In this document: positions 15,238 to 24,741 of the stretch, piece after piece
Numbering within the stretch: position 1 is the first letter of the stretch
Layout: every line of letters starts with the position of its first letter
DNA from: Planctomycetota bacterium
Lineage (GTDB): Bacteria; Planctomycetota; Planctomycetia; Pirellulales; Pirellulaceae
Reading direction: 5' to 3'
Assembly (NCBI GenBank): GCA_029259935.1
Contig: JAJDEH010000122.1
Span: forward strand, 1-62,037
DNA length: 62,037 nucleotides
Notes under the pieces: model-generated
What the model was told of the DNA's origin: nothing
Databases searched by the model: none
Seen by the model: the letters and a program-made list of their open reading frames with translations, nothing else
Program-made: the position numbers and the translations under genes

Positions 15238-16566
15238 ATGGTGGCCACGGTTTCACAGAGCAGTCCTAGCAGTTTGCTGGCAAGCTTGTTGGCGGACGAA
15301 TCTTATCGTCCCGTTGAACCACGGTCGATCGAAGAAACCGGACTCTCGGGGGCACTGATCGAGACTTTGATTTGCAAGTACCTGTTGCTGGTCGGATCGA
15401 ACAGCGGCCGCGCGGTTGCCGAGAAGATCTGTTTGCCATTTGGCATTCTGGATGGCCTTCTCAAATCGTTGCGGTCCCGGCAGTTGCTCAGCCACACCGG
15501 AGCCGCCCAAATGGGCGACTACTATTATACGCTCACCGACCAAGGCCGCGATTGGGCCAAGAACGCGATGGGAGCTTGCGCGTACGTTGGTTCCGCTCCC
15601 GTACCCTTGGACGACTACATTACATCCATCGATGCTCAGACGATTCGCGCCGAAGCGCCCAAGCGAGAACAACTAGAAGAGGCCTTTAGCGACATTTCGG
15701 TCGAGCCGGATCTGTTCGACAATCTCGGCCCCGCCGTCAACTCGGGCGCGGGATTGTTCCTCTACGGAGCGCCGGGAAACGGAAAAACGACGCTAGCGAA
15801 AAGAATCACGATGTGTTTTGGCCAAGACATTTGGATTCCGCACGCGATCATCGAAGACGGCCAGTTCATCAAACTGTTCGATGCCTCGTTTCATAACGCC
15901 CGCCAGGACGCGGATACGAGCATCCTTAAGACCAGCGAACATGATCGGCGGTGGGTGAAAATCGAGCGGCCGACGGTCGTCGTTGGTGGCGAACTGACCA
16001 TGGACAACCTAGAGATCCGGCACGATCCGGTGAACAATGTCAGCGAAGCTCCGCTGCAATTAAAAAGCAACTGCGGCTGCCTGTTGATCGACGACTTTGG
16101 CCGGCAACGGATGGAGCCGCAAGAACTGTTGAATCGCTGGATTGTTCCGCTGGAAAACCGCGTCGACTTTTTGACGATCGCCACCGGAAAGAAGATCCAG
16201 GTCCCCTTCGAGCAACTCATTATATTCTCGACGAACTTGGAGCCGTCGGATCTGACGGACGACGCTTTCTTGCGCCGCATTCCGTACAAGATCGAAGTCG
16301 GCGATCCAACAGAAGCCGAATTTCAGAAGCTGTTCCAGGTCTTTTCCGGCTCGATCGGTTGCGACTACAGCCGAGAAGCGGTCGACTATCTGATCGGCCA
16401 TCACTACCGGCCTCACAACCGCCCGCTACGGCGCTGCCAGCCGCGCGACTTGCTGAATCAGATCCGCAATTACTGCAACTACAACGATCTGCCGATCGAA
16501 ATGCGGAATGACTATTTCGATCGCGCGGTGAAAACCTACTTCACCGTGGTCGCCGGTCAGGATTGA
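15238..16566 (+). CDS. AAA+ ATPase with N-terminal winged-helix-like domain
   Basis: The ATG at 15238 is selected because AAGGAG (15225-15230) lies seven bases before it. The 442-residue product begins with a helical region, then a winged-helix-like segment (about residues 20-110, ending YYYTLTDQGRDWAKNAM). An AAA+ module follows with Walker A GAPGNGKTTL near residue 180 and Walker B CLLIDDFGRQ near 280. A sensor-like FSTNLEPSDLTDDAFLRRIP comes after. The SDDAFLRRIPYKI-type arginine context is typical of AAA+ remodelling or loader ATPases. From memory, such wH-AAA proteins are frequent in planctomycetes and sometimes lie near pilus genes, and a CpaB-like gene lies 0.8 kb downstream. The function is not established. 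Confidence 0.82.
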   Translation: MVATVSQSSPSSLLASLLADESYRPVEPRSIEETGLSGALIETLICKYLLLVGSNSGRAVAEKICLPFGILDGLLKSLRSRQLLSHTGAAQMGDYYYTLTDQGRDWAKNAMGACAYVGSAPVPLDDYITSIDAQTIRAEAPKREQLEEAFSDISVEPDLFDNLGPAVNSGAGLFLYGAPGNGKTTLAKRITMCFGQDIWIPHAIIEDGQFIKLFDASFHNARQDADTSILKTSEHDRRWVKIERPTVVVGGELTMDNLEIRHDPVNNVSEAPLQLKSNCGCLLIDDFGRQRMEPQELLNRWIVPLENRVDFLTIATGKKIQVPFEQLIIFSTNLEPSDLTDDAFLRRIPYKIEVGDPTEAEFQKLFQVFSGSIGCDYSREAVDYLIGHHYRPHNRPLRRCQPRDLLNQIRNYCNYNDLPIEMRNDYFDRAVKTYFTVVAGQD

Positions 16567-16577
16567 TCCGGCGGCGG

Positions 16578-17087
16578 TTAGGCAGCGGTTCTTTGGCTGT
16601 GAGTTGCCGCCGGCACGCGCGGCGCTTGCTTGTAAAAGCGATGCGTGAATTGCTTGCCGCTGGCCGTGATGAAGTGAAGCCGGAATTCCAGATCATCGGG
16701 CACCTCAAAGTCTTCCGGCACTTCGAAGAAGCAAGCTGGGCTGAATGAGATCGACGACTCGGGGCCGACGTTCCAGGGCGGCCTGTCGTCGCCGCCATAT
16801 CCCCAGTCGCCTTGGATCAATCCGTCGCTCGTTACCAGATGGCAGTCAAACAGAATGATCGAATTCTGGCGCGTGCTGTGATTCACGATAAGCACGCCCC
16901 CTGTATCGATCTGCTGAATACAGAGCCGCTTTCTCCCTTGGCCATCGGCAATCCGCCGACAGACCGCGCGAAAATTATTCAGTTGATAAAAACGCAGATT
17001 GGGACGTTCGCCGCGTGCTTTCACGAGCCAGAAATAGGCCGTAAACACGAAGGTTACGACGCTCAAGATGATTCCCGCGCCTTCCAT
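16578..17087 (-). CDS. Small single-pass membrane protein of unknown function
   Basis: A 169-residue protein with an N-terminal membrane segment (about residues 3-22, AGIILSVVTFVFTAYFWLV). A soluble domain follows, apparently mainly beta-strand (for example GGVLIVNHSTRQNSIILFDC). I do not recognise the family. The gene converges on the AAA+ ATPase gene with 11 bases between stops, so the two are not co-transcribed. Confidence 0.65.
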   Translation of the reverse strand: MEGAGIILSVVTFVFTAYFWLVKARGERPNLRFYQLNNFRAVCRRIADGQGRKRLCIQQIDTGGVLIVNHSTRQNSIILFDCHLVTSDGLIQGDWGYGGDDRPPWNVGPESSISFSPACFFEVPEDFEVPDDLEFRLHFITASGKQFTHRFYKQAPRVPAATHSQRTAA

Positions 17088-17370
17088 CGCAATGCTCCCA
17101 AAGTTCGCAGTCAGACAAGGGCGATAGCCGCAAGGCGCGGACTGTACCAGCTTCCCGCGAAAAAATGAAGAATAACTTGGCCACGAAAACGGCGCGAAAA
17201 CGAGATTTGTCGCGGAATCGATCCGGCGATTTTGCCCCCGTCACCCTGCTTTGAGCTACGTTTGAATAGCCCAATTACCTGTTCTGGTCGCGTCTGCATG
17301 GGCTGTAACGGTTGCTCATGACAACCGCTGTGGCTCAACTCTGCCAGCTTTCTGATCGGAGGTTCGATCG

Positions 17371-18153
17371 ATGAGTACCAAAGCCATCTTTTTTTGTTTG
17401 ATCGGGTTCGCTTGTGGTCTGGCTGTCTTAATCGGAATCCAAATCCTGCAGGCAAGGCCGCAGCAATTAGACCAAGAGAAGCCCAAAGGCACTGTCGCGG
17501 TAGCCCGCCGCCACATTGAGATTGCCGAGGGATTTAGTGCGGATTCGATCCGCTTTGAAAAGTGGCCGGAAGAGTTGATTCCCGACGGTGCGGTTACTAG
17601 CTGGAGCGAGATCGATGGCAAGTTTTCTAAATTGACGGTCGTCAAGGGACAAGTCATCGACGCGAGCATGCTGGCCGTGGAGTACGAAGTTCGTTCGATT
17701 CACGTCCCCGACGGATACCGCGCCGTCTCTGCCCAGGTGACAATGCATGAATCATTGATTGGGATGCTGCAAGCCGGTGATCGCATGGATCTCACTGGAT
17801 TCTTTGAGGTGAATGGAAAGACAATCGCCAAGACTTTCCTGCAAGATATCCAGGTTTTCGCGGTGAATGATAAAATAGAACAGGTAGTCGATGCGGATGG
17901 AACCGCGTTGGACGTCAAGACCGTTTGCTTCATGGTCACTCGCCGACAAGTTCAAGAGATCCTGGTTGCCAAGCGCGCGGGGCGGCTGCACGCGTGTTTG
18001 AGTTGTCGAAGTTGGGACGAGCATGACGCGGATGACGAGCAAGCGGTCTCGCTCGACGACATCCTCGGCGAAGACGCGCCGCCAAGCGACGAAACAGAAA
18101 GTGAACACGTCGAAACGCCAGAGTTTCTGCTCGCTACTCCGTGGGAAGATTGA
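17371..18153 (+). CDS. CpaB/RcpC-like Flp pilus assembly protein (SAF domain)
   Basis: A 260-residue protein. GGAGG at 17358-17362 is eight bases before the ATG and fixes the start. An N-terminal membrane helix (IFFCLIGFACGLAVLIGIQ) precedes a SAF-like domain (residues about 38-110: VAVARRHIEIAEGFSADSI, then KGQVIDASML). A CpaB C-terminal type region follows, with LDVKTVCFMVTRRQVQEIL. In Flp/Tad pili CpaB sits in the periplasm at the secretin. No other tad genes (secretin, CpaE, CpaF) lie beside it. The acidic C-terminal tail (DDEQAVSLDDILGED) is extra. Confidence 0.75.
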   Translation: MSTKAIFFCLIGFACGLAVLIGIQILQARPQQLDQEKPKGTVAVARRHIEIAEGFSADSIRFEKWPEELIPDGAVTSWSEIDGKFSKLTVVKGQVIDASMLAVEYEVRSIHVPDGYRAVSAQVTMHESLIGMLQAGDRMDLTGFFEVNGKTIAKTFLQDIQVFAVNDKIEQVVDADGTALDVKTVCFMVTRRQVQEILVAKRAGRLHACLSCRSWDEHDADDEQAVSLDDILGEDAPPSDETESEHVETPEFLLATPWED

Positions 18154-18419
18154 AATACGGCAAATCGTCTGCAAGTATTTCAAACTCAAAATGCAGTCTC
18201 TCGAATGTCGTTCTAAAACCAGCCGCCTGCGAACGGCGGTGCGGTTGCGACACAAACCCTCGTCACGGCAATTGTTTACCTCGCCGTCATATCTTTCCAC
18301 GCCGATTTGGCGCGGCCAATCGCCAATTTCTGTCAAGATGTTAGACTACCTGTCGATGAAACTTGGTCGCTGGAATCACTGGTGACCGCTGCGGGGCAAC
18401 TCATACAGAGAAGAGAACT

Positions 18420-19085
18420 ATGAATCCCGACGAGCCATTACTGCCCGATTCCGGCGACGACCCACCTCAGCAGCCGCAAGCTCCCCAACATATCAGCGCC
18501 CGAGTGCCCGATCGCGTCGGCCGTGGTGTGTTCAGCACCGGCATGATCGCCATGACCAGCGGCAACGAGTTCATTCTCGATTTCGTCCAAAGCTTGGGCG
18601 GGCCCGCGCATGTCGTGGCTCGCGTGGTCATGCCTCACGGGACTCTGTCGCAGTTCATCGAAGCACTGCGAAAAAACTTGGAGATCTACCAGAACAATTT
18701 TGGCCAGCCGCCCGAACTGCCTCGCAATAAGCCGAAACGCCAGCCGTCGATCCAGGAGGTTTACGACGAACTGAAGATGCCCGACGAAATGCTCAGCGGA
18801 TCGTACGCAAACGGGGTCATGATTGGGCACACAGCTTCGGAATTCAAGTTCGACTTTCTGACGAACCTCTTCCCGACGACGGCCGTTTCCTGCCGTGTGT
18901 TCCTGTCCACGCCTCAAGTACCGCGGATGCTGGAATCGCTAAAGCAGACCTTTTCTCAATTCGAAAAACGAATCGCCGACCAGCGGAAGAAACACCAGCA
19001 AGGCGGCGACCCGCCCGAAGCATCCTCGGGAGACGACAACCCGACGCCTAGCGATGACGATTCGCCCACGGGACCGCTCTCTTGA
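18420..19085 (+). CDS. DUF3467 domain protein
   Basis: The ATG at 18420 begins a 221-residue protein with a disordered proline- and aspartate-rich start. Two similar stretches follow: GRGVFSTGMIAMTSGNEFIL with a later RVVMPHGTLSQFIEALRKNL, and SYANGVMIGHTASEFKFDFL with RVFLSTPQVPRMLESLKQTF. Both match the DUF3467 pattern (small beta domain ending in an amphipathic helix), so the protein looks like an internal duplication. The C-terminus is disordered. The function of DUF3467 is unknown. It follows the CpaB-like gene on the same strand after 266 bases. Confidence 0.72.
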   Translation: MNPDEPLLPDSGDDPPQQPQAPQHISARVPDRVGRGVFSTGMIAMTSGNEFILDFVQSLGGPAHVVARVVMPHGTLSQFIEALRKNLEIYQNNFGQPPELPRNKPKRQPSIQEVYDELKMPDEMLSGSYANGVMIGHTASEFKFDFLTNLFPTTAVSCRVFLSTPQVPRMLESLKQTFSQFEKRIADQRKKHQQGGDPPEASSGDDNPTPSDDDSPTGPLS

Positions 19086-19122
19086 GCGATCACTTCCAGA
19101 TCACGATTGCCTTGCTTCGCGG

Positions 19123-19584
19123 CTACTGAATCTCGAACATCGCTTCGATCTCGACGGAGATATTGCCCGGCAGCGATCCCATGCCGATGGCACTGCGAGT
19201 GCCCACGCCGCGATCTGCCCCAAAGACTTCGGCCCACAGTTCGCTGCAGCCGTTGATCACCGCCGGATGTTCGGCAAAGTCGGGGGCCGCATTGACCATG
19301 CCGAGCGTTTTGACGACCTGCTTTACTCGGTCGAGACTGCCAAGATTCGCCTTCAACGTCGCTAGAATCGCCAGACCGGTTTGTCGTGCCGCGTCGTAGC
19401 CGGCCTGCTTATCGACTTCGTCGCCCACTCGGCCAGACAGTAACTCGCCATTGGGAAGCAGCGGTCCGTGGCCGGAAACATAACACAGATTGCCAACGAT
19501 AAGACAAGGCTTATAGACGCCAGCCGGCTTGGGGGCGGGGGGAAGTTCGAGGTTCAGTTCACTAATTTTCCCGTCGGCGCTCAT
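19123..19584 (-). CDS. ridA: RidA/YjgF-family protein
   Basis: RidA-type enzymes hydrolyse reactive enamine/imine intermediates. The 153-residue product contains the family core: NLCYVSGHGPLLPNG, the mid-helix DAARQTGLAILATLKANLG, and the C-terminal TRSAIGMGSLPGNISVEIEA with the conserved Arg and Glu. It belongs to the longer YjgF branch (about 150 residues). Two adjacent ATG codons are available (19587 and 19584). The second is better spaced from GAGG. A second in-frame codon upstream at 19617 lacks a ribosome site. Confidence 0.85.
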   Translation of the reverse strand: MSADGKISELNLELPPAPKPAGVYKPCLIVGNLCYVSGHGPLLPNGELLSGRVGDEVDKQAGYDAARQTGLAILATLKANLGSLDRVKQVVKTLGMVNAAPDFAEHPAVINGCSELWAEVFGADRGVGTRSAIGMGSLPGNISVEIEAMFEIQ

Positions 19585-19904
19585 CATGTTCCTCAACTTT
19601 AAGAACCGGATTATCATCGAAAACAGACACTACGGGCGAGTATAACAAATCTCCGCCGAAGGTGTGGTGGCGGCTGATCCACCGAGTGGATGCGCAGGTT
19701 CCTGGCGAGTCGTGAGGGGCACAATCGCAACAATTCCTATATCTCGTATTCGGTCGACGGCGGCGAAAAGCTTCGACTGTTCCATGCCGGACGACCCACC
19801 TTTGCGATACGAAGCGACTAATGGTCTTCAATCTTCCCTCGCTCTAGTGGCGCGCGGACGCGATCCGATGAGTACAACGATGGCCTACAAAAAAGGAGCT
19901 TGTC
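19585..19904. other. Divergent intergenic region, ridA / glycosyltransferase
   Basis: No credible gene is seen. The region must carry promoters for both flanking divergent genes. A TATACT hexamer on the minus strand near 19637 could be a -10 element for ridA, with no good -35. Near the right end, AAAAGGAG (19891-19898) is the ribosome site for the glycosyltransferase TTG start at 19905. Confidence 0.45.
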
Positions 19905-20519
19905 TTGAGTCAATCATTAAGCGTCGTCATTCCCGCACACAATTCGCAAGCGGCTTTGGCCCAGCAGGTCAACCAGTTGTTGGAGTTCTTGCCTGACCTA
20001 GTCGACGAATTCGAGATCATGATTGTCGACGATGCGTCGACCGACCAGACTGAAGAAGTCGCGCTCGAACTCGCACGCCGCTATCCCCAGGTGCGGGTCG
20101 CCCGGCATGCGCGTGTGCAAGGGCAGCAGGCAGCCATTGGCACCGGGATCCAGCGAACCAACGGCGACATTGTGTTCGTGCAGGACGAGCCGTCTGCTGT
20201 TAGTCCCGCTCAAATGCGCAGGTTGTGGGAATTGCGCGGCGATGAACAGGTTGTGATGGCCCAAGCGGATGCCGAAACGCCGAGACTAGCGACCGGATTG
20301 ATCCATCGTCTCATGGACTGGGGCGAGAAGCTCAAGCAGTCCGTTCCACGCAGCGGCGGACTGCGCATGATCCGCCGCCGGGCCGTCCAATACATGAGCC
20401 AAGCCGACATCGACAACGGCCAGTTGGCAACGCAGCGACTGGATTCGCCGACGAACTCGCCGACGCGAGAAAAGCACGATGCGGCCGCGAAGATGACATT
20501 CGATTTTCACCAAGTCTAA
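19905..20519 (+). CDS. Short family 2 glycosyltransferase
   Basis: A TTG start at 19905 is supported by AAAAGGAG six bases upstream and by an immediate GT2 N-terminus (SVVIPAHNSQAALAQQVNQL). The nucleotide-sugar-binding motif IMIVDDASTDQT is clear. At 204 residues it is shorter than most GT2 enzymes. The middle DxD-like element is weak (VFVQDEP), and the tail after RSGGLRMIRRRAVQ is low in structure. It could be a small dolichol-phosphate-mannose-synthase-like enzyme or a degenerate, non-catalytic relative. No membrane helices are seen. Confidence 0.72.
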   Translation: MSQSLSVVIPAHNSQAALAQQVNQLLEFLPDLVDEFEIMIVDDASTDQTEEVALELARRYPQVRVARHARVQGQQAAIGTGIQRTNGDIVFVQDEPSAVSPAQMRRLWELRGDEQVVMAQADAETPRLATGLIHRLMDWGEKLKQSVPRSGGLRMIRRRAVQYMSQADIDNGQLATQRLDSPTNSPTREKHDAAAKMTFDFHQV

Positions 20520-20531
20520 TTTGGATTAGAC
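20514..20531 (+). terminator. Hairpin at the end of the glycosyltransferase gene
   Basis: GTCTAAT (20514-20520) and ATTAGAC (20525-20531) form a perfect 7-base stem with a TTGG loop. The stem includes the stop codon. There is no T-run, so it may act as an mRNA-stabilising hairpin or a weak bidirectional terminator for the convergent gene that ends at 20585. Confidence 0.4.
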
Positions 20532-20584
20532 CGCGCGGCGCAAAAGGCGGTTTCGGGGCGGCACCTATTCAGTTCCGTCTTCTT

Positions 20585-22273
20585 CTATTGACGGTCTTGC
20601 CCGTCAAGAATCGACGCCGGGCCGACGGGACTCGCTGGCAACAACTCCACGGGGAGATCTCCCGGTAGATTCTGGGCGTTGGTCGGTACGTGAACCGGCA
20701 ACAAGAAATCGTCCGCCGGATTCGTGTTCGTCGAGTTGGCTTGACGCCGCTCCCAACGCTGAGTGAGGCGTTCGGTCGGTGAATCGTCGTAGACAAAGGC
20801 TTGGCCTTCCGCGATCAGCGGTTTCGACATCCCCTCGCATCCAAAGTGTGCTTGCAAGATGTGCTCGCCGGTCAAAATGCTGGCGGTCTCAAAGTGCAGT
20901 TCTTGCTGTTGATTCGGCTTCAGCCGCAAAGCCGGAAATTTGATCTGATTGTTCTCGACTCGGTATCCATCACCCTCGGCCGCTTGCAATCCTTCGGGCA
21001 AGACCACCGTAACTTCCACTCTTTCCGCCGCCACGGGACCACGATTCGCCACGAGGACGGCAAAGCCAACCGTGCCCGGCGCTTCGGTCGCTCCATCCTT
21101 GTTGACGATGGTCGCATACAAATTGGGGCGGCCAACAACTTGCAAAGGCCGTTTGGCAACGACGACAAGATCGTCACTTCCGGTCGCGGTGACTTGGTGA
21201 GTAAACTCGCCCAGCGACGTGGCGATCGCCTTCATCGATAGGATTGCCTCCTTACCCGACTCGACGGATTCAACAAACCAGCTCAAGGTATTTTTCTTGC
21301 GGTCGTAATTGGCGGCCCGCTCCAGCGTCGTGACCCGCAGTCCGGCCGGGATATTCGCGACCACCGAAATGTTGCGGGCCGCTCCGTCCCCCGGGTTGGA
21401 AAGGTAAATCTCCCAAGTGCCTTCCCGGTTCAGATGGCGCAGGCTGGGCCCCACCACGCGCAGTTCGAGTTTTGACCGAGTAATCCGCACATCGCCACCG
21501 TCGTTGACCGCTGCGCCGGTCGCGTCGGTCGCGGTGAATCGATACGCCGCGTTGCCTTGCTCTTGAGTTCGAACTTTATAAACCAATTCCCTGGACTGCC
21601 CCGCCGACAGGCTGCCAAGTGTGTGCGGTTTCGCTCCCGCCTCGGAAATGACAAGCGCGTCGCCGAATTCGGGAATCACGACAATGTTCTCGGCGACGCC
21701 GTTGCCACGATTGACGACCTGGACCTTGATTAGCACCGACCGTCCAAGTGCCGCTGATGCCGGCGCTTCCGCGCTAATGGCCAGATCGGGCTTGCCGGTT
21801 TGCATCCGGGTTGGAGTCGATGTCGAAAACCCGACGCGGGTTGCCAGTTCAATGGGGCCCGACTCGGACGGCAACAGGTCCAGTTGTATTTCTCGTCGGC
21901 CGCGCGACCTCAAATTCCCCAACTCGAATCGGACGACGTTGTTGTCGACCGCCGCTGGCTGTTGGCTCGCTCGCTGAAACTTCACTTTGGCCGGAAGTTC
22001 GGTCCACATGACCACGCCTTCGGCAATTGATTCGCCCGCATTCCGCACGACGATGGTGAAGGAGGCGGTCCGCCCCAAAGTGATCGTGGCGGGATTTTGG
22101 GTTTCCACTTGAAGCAAAGGAGCCGTTTGCAGCTTGGCCACTGGCCGAACGGTCTTCCTTTCGGGCAGCAAGCTGGAGAGATCTTGCGCTTGTAAAACCG
22201 ACCCCGACAAGAATATCAGACCACTCAAGACGCTGGGAAGCCGATACACCGATGCATTCATGTTGGGTCTCAT
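20585..22273 (-). CDS. Exported DUF11 repeat protein
   Basis: A 562-residue secreted protein, with an alternative start at 22261. A signal peptide (YRLPSVLSGLIFLSGSVLQAQ) is followed by four to five Ig-like repeats of about 110 residues of the DUF11 / conserved-repeat type. Each has a pattern like TASFTIVVRNAGESIAEGVV or SVLIKVQVVNRGNGVAENIV, then LPEGL or IPAGL. These modules are surface adhesive or structural beta-sandwiches common in planctomycete envelope proteins. The C-terminal tail is disordered. It converges on the glycosyltransferase gene. Confidence 0.85.
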   Translation of the reverse strand: MRPNMNASVYRLPSVLSGLIFLSGSVLQAQDLSSLLPERKTVRPVAKLQTAPLLQVETQNPATITLGRTASFTIVVRNAGESIAEGVVMWTELPAKVKFQRASQQPAAVDNNVVRFELGNLRSRGRREIQLDLLPSESGPIELATRVGFSTSTPTRMQTGKPDLAISAEAPASAALGRSVLIKVQVVNRGNGVAENIVVIPEFGDALVISEAGAKPHTLGSLSAGQSRELVYKVRTQEQGNAAYRFTATDATGAAVNDGGDVRITRSKLELRVVGPSLRHLNREGTWEIYLSNPGDGAARNISVVANIPAGLRVTTLERAANYDRKKNTLSWFVESVESGKEAILSMKAIATSLGEFTHQVTATGSDDLVVVAKRPLQVVGRPNLYATIVNKDGATEAPGTVGFAVLVANRGPVAAERVEVTVVLPEGLQAAEGDGYRVENNQIKFPALRLKPNQQQELHFETASILTGEHILQAHFGCEGMSKPLIAEGQAFVYDDSPTERLTQRWERRQANSTNTNPADDFLLPVHVPTNAQNLPGDLPVELLPASPVGPASILDGQDRQ

Positions 22274-22668
22274 GTCTCGTAAGAAGTGAATTTCCAGAAA
22301 GAAGATCTGCCACCGTCACTTGGAGGGTAGGTCTGCCGGAATCCACGGTTGGAATCAGCGCAAGAGGTCACCGCAACGAGTGCGGATCGTAAATTCCAAA
22401 GAAAAGTGGCCCCGTCACCTTAGGGTTGTATCGGCGAGTCTGAATTGATGGCTTTAGACTCGTCGCTCACAGGATTTGCCCCGGTTATTTGCTGGCTGAA
22501 TGAAAGCCGGTGAAGTCGTGCCGCGAACAGCGGTTGCTGTCACATGCTAAAAAACGGCCGCGCAACCTTACTTGCCCCGTAACCGAGGGCACCCGTCGGC
22601 ATTCGGCGCTCATGCTTCGCGTGACTGGCTAGCCCGTGCTGGCAGTGGCGCTGCTGGTATCAGGCTCG
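22274..22668. other. Intergenic region between two minus-strand genes
   Basis: 395 bases between the DUF11 gene and the upstream GspF-like gene. I see no gene, strong hairpin or tRNA-like element. Because the downstream gene (DUF11) is transcribed leftwards, its promoter probably lies here, but no convincing hexamer pair is visible. Confidence 0.4.
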
Positions 22669-23775
22669 TCAAAACTTCGTCGCCTCTTCCAAGATTCCCA
22701 CATATTGCAACATCAGGTTGAAGATCATGAAGATGATAAAACCGGCGACCAGCAAAAAGACGCCAACTCCCGCCGTAATCGCAAACAGCCGAAAGAACAT
22801 CTTCACCCTGTGTTCATACTCTTCGGCCAGCCGCGCCATTGATTCACTGATTTGACCGGTCAATTCGCCCGTTTCCAGCATTTCTAAAAAGTCGTTGGGG
22901 AAAATGCCGGGCCGGCGGAAAGCTTCCAGCATCGACTCGCCGCCCGCCACCGTGCGCGTCATTGCGTCGAGGTGCTGGGTGTAATACAGATTCTGAGTCG
23001 TGCGCAACGACAACTCGATCGCCCTTTCCGGGCTGAGTTCCGTGTCGGTAACCAACGACAACGACCAAGTCATCCGCGACATGGCCATGATGCGCAGTCC
23101 GGTTCCAATTCCCGGTACGAAAGTCAACAGCATATAAACCGGGCTCAGGTCGAGCCACTCCTTGGACACGGCCAAGACCGTGAACGCGATCGCCGCGAAG
23201 AACACGGCGATGACCGACGCGTAAATTGCGAATCCCTTCATCCCGTACAGGCCGAAAAAGGTGATCGGCGGTGGGTCCGGGCCGGTCGAAACCATTCCCA
23301 CTACCAGAATGAAGCCGCCAACGGCAAACAGGGCCAGCACCAATTCAATCATCGGCCAGGCGATACCAATCAAGAAGGCACGCCGTAAATTGAGGACGTT
23401 CTTGTAGTGCTGGCCGAGCCGAAAGAAGACGGCTTCCAGACGGCCTGTCTTCTCGCCCACCTCGACCATTTCACGGACCATGGAGGGAAAATATCCGCCG
23501 GTCGACTTGAAGGATTCGGCCAAGGAATCGCCGCGAGCAACACCGTCCGAAATCATTCGCATGTGGCGCCGCTGCGCGTTCCAGCCGCGCTGGGCCTCCG
23601 ATTCAAACACGCGTCGCACATCGATTCCCGCGTGCAGCGACGTGCCGACGTTGTGGCACAGGCGGGCCAAAGACCCAACCCCAATGCGGCTGCCGAACGA
23701 AAATTTGAAACCATTGCCGCGGCGTGCCGGAGTTGGCGAATCATGGGCCGAATAGGCTTGATCGACTTGGTTCAT
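22669..23775 (-). CDS. Type II secretion / type IV pilus inner-membrane protein, GspF/PilC family
   Basis: A 368-residue polytopic protein with two GspF (T2SF) domains. The first spans about residues 30-190 (LCHNVGTSLHAGIDVRRVFE, then MVREMVEVGEKTGRLEAVF). The second spans about 220-365 (DTELSPERAIELSLRTTQN, then FLEMLETGELTGQISESM). Membrane helices lie near 132-165, 175-205 and 335-360. In T2SS and type IV pili this protein is the inner-membrane platform that contacts the assembly ATPase. No GspE, GspD or pseudopilin gene is adjacent. A DUF1559 prepilin-like gene occurs 24 kb away. Confidence 0.87.
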   Translation of the reverse strand: MNQVDQAYSAHDSPTPARRGNGFKFSFGSRIGVGSLARLCHNVGTSLHAGIDVRRVFESEAQRGWNAQRRHMRMISDGVARGDSLAESFKSTGGYFPSMVREMVEVGEKTGRLEAVFFRLGQHYKNVLNLRRAFLIGIAWPMIELVLALFAVGGFILVVGMVSTGPDPPPITFFGLYGMKGFAIYASVIAVFFAAIAFTVLAVSKEWLDLSPVYMLLTFVPGIGTGLRIMAMSRMTWSLSLVTDTELSPERAIELSLRTTQNLYYTQHLDAMTRTVAGGESMLEAFRRPGIFPNDFLEMLETGELTGQISESMARLAEEYEHRVKMFFRLFAITAGVGVFLLVAGFIIFMIFNLMLQYVGILEEATKF

Positions 23776-23895
23776 GAGCGACTTTTCCTAGTTCGTGGCC
23801 GCGTCCCTTTGGCTCTATTAGGAATTGTCGCTGGCTCAAAGGCAAGGGCCTGGTCAATTTGTTACAATTTCAGCCCAAAAACCCCGAGAAAAATC

Positions 23896-24741
23896 ATGCC
23901 CCAGTGGGATACGGTTGCAATTGTTGGTGTCGGGCTCATCGGTGGATCGATCGGATTGGCGCTGCGCCGACGTGGCTTAGCTGGTCGAATCGTCGGCATC
24001 GGCCGTCGCGCGGCTAGTTTGCGACAGGCGCGGCAATGCCAATCGGTCGACACAACGACGACGAACATGGCCAAGGGAGTGGAGGGCGCGGACCTAGTCG
24101 TCGTCTGCACTCCAGTGGGGCGAATTGTCGAACATGTGCAAACCGTCGCCCAACATTGTCCGGCCGGGGCACTGATCACCGACGCGGGCAGCACCAAGTT
24201 GGCGATCGTCGAGGAGTTGGAGGCATCCAGCGACTCCGAGGCCCATTTTGTCGGCAGTCATCCGCTGGCGGGCAGCGAGAAAGCCGGGCCCCTATCGGCT
24301 CGCGAGGACTTATTCGATAATCGAACCGTGGTCGTCACGCCGACGCGAAGGACCAACGCCGAGGCGGCCGCGAACGTGGAGGATTTCTGGAAGTCGCTTG
24401 GCGCGCATGTGGTCACCATGTCGCCACGGGCCCATGACGAAGCTTTGGCTGCGGTCAGTCATCTGCCGCATTTAATTGCCGCCGCGCTGGCCGGCGCGAC
24501 TCCGGAAAAGCTGCTGCCACTGGCGGCCACCGGCTGGCGAGACACCACGCGCGTGGCGGCTGGTGAAGTCGAAATTTGGCAAGATATCTTGTTACAGAAT
24601 CGCGAGCCCGTCTTGAAGTCTTTGGACAAGCTGGAAAAATGGCTGGCGAAGTACCGAGCGGCCCTCGAACGGGGAGATCGCCAACAAATCGCCAAACTCT
24701 TGCTGGCAGGGAAGCAACACCGTGACGCTTTGGGAAATTGA
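23896..24741 (+). CDS. tyrA: Prephenate dehydrogenase
   Basis: Catalyses NAD(P)-dependent oxidative decarboxylation of prephenate (or arogenate) in tyrosine synthesis. The ATG at 23896 begins directly before the Rossmann loop [20 protein letters not shown]. The long open frame upstream (from 23407) is antisense to the GspF gene and is not used. Conserved features are [13 protein letters not shown], the catalytic-histidine region [14 protein letters not shown] and the helical dimerisation domain ([13 protein letters not shown], then GWRDTTRVA). The 281-residue length is normal and no ACT domain is attached. It overlaps purL by 20 bases. Confidence 0.92.
   Translation: MPQWDTVAIVGVGLIGGSIGLALRRRGLAGRIVGIGRRAASLRQARQCQSVDTTTTNMAKGVEGADLVVVCTPVGRIVEHVQTVAQHCPAGALITDAGSTKLAIVEELEASSDSEAHFVGSHPLAGSEKAGPLSAREDLFDNRTVVVTPTRRTNAEAAANVEDFWKSLGAHVVTMSPRAHDEALAAVSHLPHLIAAALAGATPEKLLPLAATGWRDTTRVAAGEVEIWQDILLQNREPVLKSLDKLEKWLAKYRAALERGDRQQIAKLLLAGKQHRDALGN

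Noticed and set aside
23407..23895. N-terminal extension of tyrA
   Set aside because: It runs antisense to the GspF-family gene and lacks similarity to dehydrogenases; the Rossmann motif starts right after the ATG at 23896.
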